Source of the DNA: Telopea speciosissima
Taxonomy: Eukaryota; Streptophyta; Magnoliopsida; Proteales; Proteaceae
Reading direction: 5' to 3'
DNA length: 64,000 nt
Assembly: GCF_018873765.1 (NCBI RefSeq)
Contig: NC_057918.1
Span: 12,098,862-12,162,861 of the forward strand
In this document: one piece after another, positions 24,600-35,300 of the stretch
How the letters are laid out: each line of letters starts with the position of its first letter
Position numbering within the stretch: the first letter of the stretch is position 1
Notes under the pieces: model-generated
Database searches by the model: none
What the model saw: only the letters and a program-made list of their open reading frames with translations
Told to the model about the DNA's origin: nothing
Program-made: the position numbers and the translations under genes

Positions 24600-24840
24600 G
24601 AACACATTTCCGTCAATGTATCCCCAAGTCAAGATTTAATTCTCGAGCCAAAGATTCTTTCAGCCCATAGACCTTTAAAGAAATCATAAGAAAGAAAGAG
24701 ATGCCAACTAGTTTCTGGATTTTGACTACAAAAAATACATAAATCCTCATTTTTTGTCCATTCAAAAAATTACAACTTGGTAGGTAATCCATCCACAAAT
24801 AATCTTCACATAAAAATATTAAATTTTTGATACAAAATTA
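24600..24840 (-). mobile_element. short LINE remnant (zf-RVT zinc knuckle)
   Basis: On the minus strand, with one frameshift, the peptide reads NEDLCIFCSQNPETSWHLFL followed by SYDFFKGLWAERI. This is the CxxC...ET..HLF...W pattern of the zf-RVT domain that follows plant LINE reverse transcriptase. Only this fragment is left, and the last cysteine appears replaced by Y. Confidence 0.6.
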
Positions 24841-25208
24841 ATTTCAAAATATATATATTTTTTTTTAACTTTATACAATAGGGGAACATTGCACTCATTA
24901 TTCACCCTAAAGTCCTTCCTCTTTGTTTTGATGCAAGATCGGGTCTTGACTTATCCTTATCTCTACCGATTGTAATTAGATTCCTCAAAAACTTTTATCA
25001 TTAATAATATGGGAAAAAAGTTCTCCGAACCGCTACAGTAGGATACATTTACACTTCTGTGTCTATCTCTTTCCATCTCACATGAAATGACCTCGTTGCT
25101 CTTGTATGTATAATATTATTTTGTTGTACTTCAATGGTACACTCTCTTATGCTGTTTCCTTAAAGAATCCTCTCTATAATAATATTTAGCATTTTTAAAA
25201 CAAGATAC

Positions 25209-25368
25209 AGAGAGGGTTCTATGAGCAAGTGGCATAGAAAAACACACCAATGATGTGCGATAAAATGGTTTTGTACATTGGAGGGTTGCAATGTCATTTC
25301 ATATGAAAAGAGAGATTGCTATAGAGGTGCTAGTGTACTCACCCCAATGGCTTAGAGAATTTTTTCCC
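25209..25368. mobile_element. small repeat, family B copy 2
   Basis: It matches 15141-15293 block by block in the same orientation: GAGAGGGTTCTATGAGCAAG, GTACATTGGAGGGTTG, ATGTCATTTCATATGA, CTATAGAGGTGCTAGTG, GAGAATTTTTTCCC. No target duplication was identified. Confidence 0.5.
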
Positions 25369-26216
25369 AAAAAAAATATTATGAGAAAAAAAAAATATAT
25401 CCCAAACCATGCCCTACACCAATGCTATCTCTCTCTTTCCCATGTGAAAAGAAATTTCTGCCCCTTGTTTTGGAGAAGAGAAAGATAAACATAAAGAGTG
25501 TTGGCGTAGGTTCAAGATAGAGAACCACTTCCCAAATATGGGGAGAGGAGGGAAACATTGTCTGATAGCATGGCTATTGCGCCTGAAGACAAGAGCACAT
25601 GAAATTACAATCATACCTCTTAAGAAATAAAAAATCTCATCTATGTTGATGCTCTCACGCTTAGTGTCATTGATCCCATGCTGGTGCAGAAACTTACACA
25701 ATCAAGCAGCGATTTCTTACCCCATTATTTATCCAAACAAAAGCATTAGCGTGTACTTTCAGTTTCTCTTTTATCAATAAAAAATAGAAAAAAAAAAAGT
25801 ACTTTCATGTTGTGCGATCTGCCTTGTCTTAGAGCATCTGTTTTGGAATTTCTTTATTCAATGGATTGATTTGATGGGTCTATTTTTGGTACATGTACAT
25901 ATAGTTCGTGGCACAAATTGTCCCACGTGCGCACTCTATAATCAGATCGTACCAGTCAGGATTAAGAAGAAGGACTAAGGACACAGCACTCAGGATTCAG
26001 TACTCAAGAGTTTTGTTTTGAGATATCAAATTTTCTAACTTGTTGCAGAGTACAGCTTTGAAAACTGATAAGAAGTGAAAAAACAAAAGTTGTAAATTTG
26101 TTCTCAGATAAGGACATCAATTATTACAACCCAACTTTAATACTTAAGTGGATGCTGTATAGACTAGGCGTAGCATAAGTGAGCATAGCAACCCTAGTTA
26201 GAGTTATCTCCATGCT

Positions 26217-26399
26217 CAGATCCTCTCCGGTGCGCTGCCCGTAGTGGTCCAAGCGGTGCATAAACAAGGTGTGCTGCAATGATTGTCTTATCGCTAGTCA
26301 GGCAAAGTGCCCGAGCAGGGTTAAGGTGGTCATTGCATTGTATCCTATTTACGCGCTGTTTAAGCCACTATGGGCAGTACGCCATAGATAATCTGGATC
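26217..26399. mobile_element. hairpin MITE, family A copy 2
   Basis: The left arm CAGATCCTCTCCGG, TGCGCTGCCCGTAGTGG is mirrored by CCACTATGGGCAGTACGCC, ATAGATAATCTGG. The middle, with AGTCAGGCAAAGTGCCC and GGTGGTCATTGCA, corresponds to the same blocks in the copy at 7059-7240. Confidence 0.5.
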
Positions 26400-28116
26400 C
26401 CACTTTCTTTGTCATACCATTGGTAAATCAATTAGGCTTTGTTTGGTAATATGTAAAGAAATATTTTCAGTTAAGCCATGTTTGAAAATACTTTAAGAAA
26501 TATTTTCAGTGTTGCTCGTTTTTCTGTTCTCTTGGAGTGAATTTGTCAAATACCAAAAATGTAGAAGGGTAATTATAATAGCCACGAGATTTAAAAAATA
26601 ATAATAACAATAATTACAAGACAAATAGGTCTAAATTTTGTTTTATATCTACTTAATTTTTATTTTAAAAATTTTAACTTTCTAAAATACCTCGACGTCA
26701 CTTCTATCCAAGCTCTCAAGAACCGCTTTTTCCCACCTCTATTCACACCTTAGCGGCATACAATATGATGAGATACCATTTGCTTAGTTTTAGAAGATCC
26801 TATTAACAAAGGCTTTGTAAGGATTTGAAACCAAATCCAGAAAGTAACAAATAAGCACTAGCACGAAAGGAAGAAGCAGGGAAGACACTCTTGTTGGACA
26901 ATATAGGATAGCAAAAGCCCATTTAGAGCATTTGCGTTGGAACCTTCTCATACAAAGAAGACCTTTAACTTGTAACATAGAGAGGTAGAATGAAGGGAAT
27001 ATCTTATTGAGACAATCGTATTTGTTTTGAACTTTTGGTAGCTAGATACACTTTTCAAGCACTTAAACTCGATCAAACTCCATCTAGACAAATAAAAGCA
27101 GGGCAACAAGCAATGACACGATATGCAAATCGTAGTAGAAAAATATGAGTACGTATATTTCCAGACAAACACATTACAATAAGACTTACATAAACACATA
27201 CGGGTTCGGCGAGATCAACCAAGGCTAAATCGATCCTATATATTCAACCCCAACCACCCCCTCCCCCTTTCCTCGTTGGGAGAAAGGGGAGGTTAGAAGA
27301 TTCTACAATTTGATGAACCTTTGGTGTTTCCATGAAACTAATACAATTGGCCAAACTTAATACCTCACAGCCTGAACTCTCTCTCTCTCTCTCTCTCTCC
27401 CCCACCTTCTCAATTTTCTTCAACGAAATGGGATTGGGCCCAACCCTCAAAGGATGATGGTTGCTTTGTATTTTGTAAACCAGGGTCATCTGTGGTGGGT
27501 CAAGCCCATTCAAATTGGATCATAAGCCCAACTTAGGGATCGTACTCGTTTTCCAATATAGATTTAGTGGGTAGGTCATAGGTGTAGCCTCCTCTTTCCC
27601 TTTTGAATTAATTTTGCTCTTCAGCTCACAATGGTTTGTGATATGTCTCAGGTCATAAAACTATATCATTACTAAACAGATCAATTTTGCTGCATAACAA
27701 TTTATCAAATGACCCATTGGAGGAGACAAAATTATCTGGGAAAAGTGTTCATTCACTTGTGAGATCTCTTCACTCACCACTAAGATTTCATCGTTACTCC
27801 CAACCCCTATTAATGAAACCCCAAACACCCTTTTCATTATTCTAGGAGTCCCATCCAAACGTTAAGCATTAGAACCCATGAGTGAAGAGATTCTCTCTCT
27901 CTCTCTTCATGTGGGTGAAAAGAAAATAATGGCCATGATGATAGAAATGTAAATTTTGTCAAAACCAAAGCTGCATAAGCATGTCGTCCCCTAAATATTC
28001 AATAAACATTTTTCTTCTATTGTATGTTTACCAAAGTATTTGTTTGATTAATATAGAAATTTAGACTTTTTAAGAGAAAGTTTTCCTCTACCCAAGGAGT
28101 AGGTCAGTAGGGTGGT

Positions 28117-28137
28117 ATATATATATATATATATATG
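28117..28137. repeat. (TA)n microsatellite
   Basis: A pure run of about 10 TA units. Confidence 0.9.
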
Positions 28138-29872
28138 AATACTTGCCTACATGATAGCGAGGTGCATTTATGGTATCGACTATCTCGCTTAAGATTTGAT
28201 GAATTATTAATTTTGACTTCATTTCTATACGTACTTTCATTGACTATATGTACATAATTGAAGAATGCTAGCACAATGAACAAGTCACTTCTACGAAGTG
28301 AACTTCTATCTATATGAAGATAGAAAAATTTAGATTTTTTTTATATGAGAGCAGGCAACTGTTAGGCTGTGTGGTCCCTCCATCGACATAGGGAGTGAAT
28401 GCGTGCAAAAACATCCAATAAAGATGGGATTTTTTCATTTCACAAGAGACAGGACAGTCATTTCATACCTGGTTTTTTATATTCATATTTTTAAAAGCTA
28501 TGTATCAGCTTACATACAGAACAGACAGATTTGAAAATGGACCCACCACTACTCCATTCTTACTACTTAGTGCTACCAGCATTTCTCAATATTATTATTA
28601 TTTAAAAAGAAAAAGTTATGGTCATCAACACCGTCATCGTCTATACTATAAGAAGCAATGGAAATGCAAATTTAGTAGTACTTCTTAAGAAAATCTAAAG
28701 ATAGATTAGATATTTTCTCTCTCTATTTTGTCTTAACAAAGTAATTAAGCACTTCATAAATAAATACTATTGGTTATACAGCACATGCAGTACAGTGCAA
28801 GTGTGCAAGTGATCGATCATCCAATCTTTTTGGGTCACTCAAAAGCTGCAATTTCAGATCTTGTGGATGGGGTTTGCTTATCCATCATTCCATACCCATC
28901 CCCAGTTGAATGCTAAATGTATATATTATGAGTTAAAGAGTTAGAAAATCGAGGGAGTTTTTATAGATTAGTGGTTGGTTGGTGTGTGAAAGTAGATCAA
29001 GTCATATAATGGAGATTAATTGATGGCTTTGGCTTTGTTAAATAACATTATAGTTGACAGCTCTCTTTCATATTTTATAACGTTTTAGACTAACTACTAA
29101 CTAATGGAAACTTTACTTAGGAACGAGAACTGGTAAGAATCGGGATCCAACAAAACCTGGACTAGTTTTTATTCTCTTTTTTTTTTTTAATTTTTTTTAA
29201 AATTTTTATTCTATCCGATAATGGATCGATTTACATTTCTTCTTGGGTTTAACATTTATTATCTCCAACTGATTTGGGCTTTTTTAGATTGCATCATACC
29301 TCAGTTTCATCAAAAGAATAAACATGAATCAATTAAAAACGAAGTTGTCAAGATTAATAGTTATCTTTGCTTACAGCTTTTAATTAAACTGGAATCCAGG
29401 TAGGAGGTAGTCGTGTAGTATGGTTTAAAGAACAACTCAAGTGGGTTTATATGTCAGAATTATGAGTTGATCCAAGGCAAGAATAAAAAATGAAAAGAAA
29501 AACGATACTTGTTCCTGTGATTAGATATAGAACCGTCCTGTCCCTCATAAAAAGATGGAAATCTTTCTCAAGTCTACGTTTGTGCGTGCACTCTCATTGG
29601 TCAAGGCACATGTGCAGACTCTAGAAGCCCAGACAACATTCTATCACCGAAAAAAGAGATCACACATTGTATTTCAAGTTCTAACTTCGAAGAGCTGACT
29701 TACTAATAAGAATATGGTAGTTAATGAGGATTGGGGTTATTTGATTATACAAAGGCATTTAATCAAGCAGATGATTGACATTAGAAAAAAGCCGTTTTGT
29801 AGAACCAAAGAAGAGCGGTTTTTGGACTCACATGATTTGTATTCTTAAGATACCCACCTCTCTCTCTACTCG

Positions 29873-29880
29873 TATAAATA
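29873..29880 (+). promoter_or_regulatory. TATA box of the PSY-like peptide gene
   Basis: TATAAATA lies 50 bases before the start codon at 29930, so a transcript starting about 30 bases downstream would have a leader of roughly 20-25 bases. Confidence 0.6.
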
Positions 29881-29929
29881 CGGAATAAAGCCCCGAAAGA
29901 GCAGATCCGAAGCCAAAAATTAAGAAACG

Positions 29930-30383
29930 ATGGGTCGCTCCTACTGTCACTCTGTTGCGCTAATTATCATAACTGTTCTGGCTCTCTTACACTCTCAAGG
30001 TTTTCAATTAGTTTCATATCAAACCTATTGGGTTTGTTGTTTCTAGTTTCTTAAATTTATGCCTAATACTTTCCAGTCGTTTCACTATTTGCAGGAACCG
30101 GGAGAAAAGTAAGGTTTTTGGAGAAAGAATCTCTTCTACTAAACCAGGTGGGTTTGTTTAATTGTTTTTGCCCTCTCTTTTATTTCCTCTTTTCAAGTCT
30201 GTTTAATGTGCATAATATCTGAACTTGTGATTATCTTTAAATTTTCTTCTTGGGTGTTATCAATTTCAGGGAAGGGCGATGATAGAAGTGATGGATTACT
30301 CGGAACCAAAGGCGAACACAAACCCAAGAAATGGATATCTGACTATCCCTCCTTCCCCTGCTCCTCCACAAGGTTCTGGTTAA
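29930..30383 (+). CDS. small secreted peptide precursor, PSY-like, join(29930..29999,30095..30147,30270..30383)
   Basis: This is a 78-residue precursor built from three short exons. Exon 1 (ATGGGTCGC...CAAG|GTTTTC) encodes a signal peptide: MGRSYC then a hydrophobic ALIIITVLALL. Exon 2 (GCAG|GAACC...CCAG|GTGGG) encodes a basic stretch, TGRKVRFLEKESLLLNQ. Exon 3 (TTTCAG|GGAAGG) encodes EVMDYSEPKANTNPRNGY and a proline-rich tail ending PAPPQGSG. The D50-Y51-x-x-P54-x-A56-N57 core matches the plant PSY family (DYxxPxAN), in which the tyrosine is sulfated by TPST and the peptide signals growth through leucine-rich repeat receptor kinases. The usual histidine three residues after the asparagine is R61 or absent here, so it may be a divergent member or a related uncharacterised family. 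Frames join without stops (70+53+114 nt = 79 codons). Confidence 0.75.
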
Positions 30384-32364
30384 TTTGAGGCAAAAATAAA
30401 GATAGTCTTTCAGTGCCTTCCATTAATATATCTGAACATGTTACTTGTTATATTTCATCACTGTTTGGTCACTTGTTTTAATTTTGGTTTTGTCCTGGAT
30501 GTGATTTTATGTATCACCATTGCTGAATTTAACCCTGGAATCCCCAGAGAGGTCTTTTCTTGTTTCAACTTTTAGTTCCTATTTGGAATTTGAAGCAGAT
30601 TCGTAGTGGCCCATTTTCACTTTTTTGACTTGGTATATACTTTGTGGGTGGAAGCCGGTCTGACCCTGCCCAACCAGGATTTTAAACCGCAGAATTAGAG
30701 ATGGAATTGGTTCGTGTCTATTGGGATCAGAATTGACCGAAACCAGTCCCCAACATCCCTAGAATTGATCCTCAAATCCAAAACAAAACAGGAAGTTTCT
30801 AAGATTTATGGGTCTGAATCGGCCGTGTCAGATCAGTCAAAATCAAGATCGATCACAGCCGATTCCAATCCAAACCAACTAACTCACTTATTCGAGTAAC
30901 CCATGTGCCCAATCCATATCCTTTTTTGAGACAAATGGAAAATGGAAACAGGCTACATGGGCATTGACTTCATGAACTTCCAACAGTGACAGGTCCAATG
31001 GCCAAAATTAAGGGGTCATTTGGTTAGAGGTGAAGTGGGTTAAAGTTCACTTCCAACCAAATATCCTATGGGAAGTAATTTTTCCATTTCAGTTTAGCTT
31101 CCTTTGCCTCACTTTCTAATCAAACAGGACTTTCATTATCTCTCTGGGTTTGCTCTCACACGCTTAATCTCCAAATATTATGAACTCTTTGTAATATCTC
31201 CCTGGTTTGCACTCCACTCTGTAAGCTGCACACAGTATGAACTCTTTCTCCCATTGCGAATCAAAAAATCAAAACTTCCCACAAGAAGTACTAACGTGAA
31301 ACCATGGTGTTAAAAATCGGAATCAACTGATTTGAATCAAAATCCACTGTACCCAATCCGTAGTTTTTTTAATTTTGAAAAAAGAATTCTGATTGTTTCA
31401 AATTGGAATCAGATCTGAATCAATGGAGAACAATCCAGTGCCTGGTTCTAAGTCTTAAACCATGTGTTGAATACTTGGGGAAAAATTCTCTGTATACGCT
31501 AGAGAAAGTCATCCCATGGTAACGATGGGTACGAATGAAGGAAGATCTCCTTCACCGTGGGTGAAGAGAACTACCATTACACCAAAACCTATCTGTTTGC
31601 ACTCAACGAATCTCTTCAGAAGAGACAATGGCAGCCATGGTTTAATGAATCCAAGGATATGGGAGAGTGCACAATAGTGGTTGGGAATACTGAAAACATG
31701 CATGAACATACATTGGGATGTATGTCTATACATGGGAAAGAATTGGAATGAATTACTCTGAAATTTGACACTCGACTAATCCATACCATGACTTCTCTAT
31801 CCAATTGTGAAACAAGCAACAAATCCATACCATGACTTCTCTATCCAATTGTCAAAATGTCAACATCATCTATCCACATAGCTAAATGGGAAAGGTTCCC
31901 ATGACAGGCATGTAAGTAACCATTTTCCCATGCTGTTATATTAATAAAGAAAATAAAGCTGTGTATGTATGCATGGCTGAGTGTATGTACGAAAAGGGAG
32001 AGATGGTCACATGGAAGATATAACTATTGAATGTGCTATATACATTCCTGCAAGTAATATTTTCGTGAATACGAGTAGTTGGAGGTGTCCTCTGACTTAC
32101 AGAAACCCAAAGGTGGTTAAAAATCAAATAGTTATGACTGTTGGTCAGAATAAAAAATTCCTTCAGGGTACCACATTTTGCTATGCAGTTCATAAGCCAT
32201 ACAGCATCTTAGCATCATATCAGCTTTTATTAAGCTCAAAGCCTCACCTTAATCTAATGAAAGCTGACCCAGTTCACCAAGTTGCTTAACAGATTAGGAT
32301 CTGGAATCTTGGATCATCATTTGATACAAAAAAGATTGAGCATGATGATGCTGTCTCTCCTTGG
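30384..32364. other. spacer between the peptide gene and the HNH gene
   Basis: There is no additional gene. 30690-30890 and 31315-31450 contain decayed repeat sequence with GAATCGGC, TCAGATC and GATTCCAATCC motifs, the same style as the GGTATCGG-rich MITEs elsewhere. A 33-base direct repeat, starting ATCCATACCATGACTTC, occurs twice near 31779 and 31825. Frames near 31981-32289 resemble nothing known and may lie in the 3' region of the HNH gene. Confidence 0.4.
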
Positions 32365-35300
32365 TCATTGGATGCTACAACCTCCTGAATCTTGACCACG
32401 ACGAACATTGCCATACGCAGATAGTTCAAGAAGATCCATGTCCCGACCTGTATTCCAAAGCCAAACAGCGATGATCAAGACAAGACTACTGACTACAAAT
32501 TAATGGGTTAATGGAATTTTTTTCTAGCAACAATGTTCAAAATCAAATGGGATGGGAAAGCTTTCTTTGATTTTGAATGTTCTGAGAGTTTCACCAGGTA
32601 AAAAAAACACACAATAAAAAAAAAAAGAAAAAGAGTGTTTCAGAGTACCAGATACACGACAGTAAGAACTCTTCTGTATGAGATCAGCTCTGGATATCTC
32701 AGTTTTATTCCCCTTGGATCGGTTAACTGAAGCCTGTTCCACAAAGAGTTGTGAACCAGTTTGTTTAGCAGAGGCATGATAGCCATCATCCGAAAGACAT
32801 TGTTATGAGACCATATGTATTGATAATGAACCAACCAACGCGCCTTTATGTACTCAATTTAACTGAGTAATACTGACATCAGCAACCACTTAAGGTTCAA
32901 TAGTGTTATCGAGAGATAAAAATGTATCCAGAAGGCAGTTCAGGTATTGTAAAAATGCATCTGCTTGAAGACAAGAAAAAGAAGATAGCAAGACCTACCT
33001 TCATAAACTACAAGTAGAAAAAGCTCAATAGCATCTCACCTAGAGCAACTAGCCAGAGAGTATAAGTCCAGCATTGACTCAATATTCAGTCATTTACAGT
33101 CGGTCTAACTTGTTGATATGACAGACACATGCAAAGCAATCGAAGTTTTCCCATGAAAGGATCTCAACTCAAAAATCTCCTGGACAGACATATAGATGGT
33201 TCAAACCCACCAAATAATTGCAATCATTGAAAAATGATGAAAGAGAGGCGTGGAGCAATTGCTAGGGTCATCTGATAAGAATCTATTTTAGGAGGAGCCA
33301 AAACAGTATTTGTTATGATCATATTGGATTGTTCAATGTCCATTATAGAGGCAGCATTCAACATCTAAACGGATGTATACTGGCTAACTGCACACTGTGT
33401 TACAAAACCATTGCCCTTGCTGCAAGTTGTTATTGGGTAGACATCAGATGATCAGAATCTTAATGAAAGACTCAGATTTTTACGTACAAATTTTTTTTAT
33501 GTGAATAAATACAAAAAGTATTGTTGAAGAAGGGCATAATGGTAGCCATTGGGTAAATATGCAGAGGCATTCGCACAAGTGGAGGGTTCCCATCACTGAG
33601 ACCCTCTAGCTCTTCCAACAAAAGAAAAAAAAAGAGATGTTTAAGCTCAATTATCAATGCCATTAAATGAAGCAACCATTCAATACAAGTTTGAGACGAA
33701 AAGAAGCTGTGTTTTACAAGTAATAGTTCTACTATACCATAGTCAAATTAGTAGGCGATAAATCATCCTTCATAATGTCAGAAGCAAAACTTCATGTAGC
33801 AACAAAAAAGAAAAGTGAAATGTTCATCTAGAAACTGAGATAAAAGTTCAAAGCATTAGTAATTAAATTGCAAAAGAAAATTCCCAGATGCTACAGCCTA
33901 CAAGTCAAGATTTCATACAAACCTGTAAAACCTGGCAATTCTCCAAAGTGCTCTTGCCCCCCTGAAATGGGAAAATTAGAGAAATACCCTCAATCAGCCA
34001 TTCGAACAATGGCTTGAAATGATCAAGATTACTAAAGCACTCAATTTAAGGAGGAAAGAGAATGCAAGTGGCAGGTTGGTAGGTAACTATTAATTATGGT
34101 GGCCAACTAGACCAATCATATCGTCTTTAAAAATAAACTAGAAGTAGACTTATTTAATAGGGCTCCCTACTGTATCATATATAGGAAAATAAAACTCAAA
34201 CATAAGCAGGAAAAAGCAGAAGCAAAAGTAATCCTTGTACATGGTTTAGTTATGGGAAAATTGTAAGGGCAAAGGTCACTTGTCTTGACAGCAACACATC
34301 AAAAGTAGAGTTTGAATAAAGTATCCAATCCCAAAGTCACTACTTGAGGCACATTAATACATTAAAGAGAAAATTACTTGGACACCCCCTAGACTATGGC
34401 CATTTTGCTTACTATTCCCAACTTTTCAAACAATTACCTGACACCCACTGAAACCTGACGGTGTTAGTTTGCTGTTAGTGGTCGAATGGAAAAGTCCATT
34501 TTACCCTTATCACATATTCAATAGAAAACAGTGAAATTGACAGATTTACCCTCCTTCTCCTCCTCCTTCTTCCTGCAACCCCCCTTCTCCTCCTCCTTCT
34601 CCTTCTTCTTCCTGCAACCCCCCTTCTCCTCCTCCTCCTCCTCCTTCTTCTTATAGCAAGCAAAGCATTTAATTGATGGCTTTTAAGCGGAGAGATTTAG
34701 GTTTTTTTCAACTTTTTGCCTCTTTGCATGAATGTGACGGGTTAGCGCCATTGCAGGAGTCTTGTTGTTTACTCTGAAACTAAGCTACTGTTCTCCTTCT
34801 TGCTCTGTACTAAGAGCCCAGAAGAAAAACAGAACAGAAAAGAAATGAAAAGTTTTTCATACTCTGATCTTCACGGATTACTTTCAGAAGGCAAAGAACT
34901 AAATAAATAACTGGGAAGCAGAGAAGCTTGGATAACAATTGAAATTGATACAAAACAACAATTTATTCTCTTCCTTCAGTACCCATTAAAAAAAAATATA
35001 GAGTACGAAGGTCATCATCAACATCATACATTCATAAATCTATATTAACAACTCAACATAATCACAATCATAAAACCCACCAATCTCAGACCCAATTACT
35101 CTATAAATATACTTTCCTTGATGATAGATACAACTTTTCAACCCAAAAAAAAAGAGGAAAGATGATGGATACAACTTGGTTAATCCCAATTCCCAAGTCC
35201 ATTTCTTTGATTTGCAGAAAAATCAATGAAGAACAGAATCACCAAATTGAAACAATGGGGTGGGTTCTCTTAAAAGAAAGAGGAATTCAAAGTGCAGAAA

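Larger units (their letters stand above)
24841..29870. other. long intergenic spacer
   Basis: No coding gene is recognised in these 5 kb. Short frames on the minus strand near 26790-27513 have no family resemblance. The spacer contains two MITEs (listed separately), a CT microsatellite at about 27379-27399, an AT microsatellite at about 28117-28137, and the decayed repeat near 29500-29650. Confidence 0.4.

Noticed and set aside
34475-34663. Arginine-rich minus-strand reading frame
   Set aside because: It is the translation of a CTC/CTT low-complexity tract inside a MULE; no start context or protein family.
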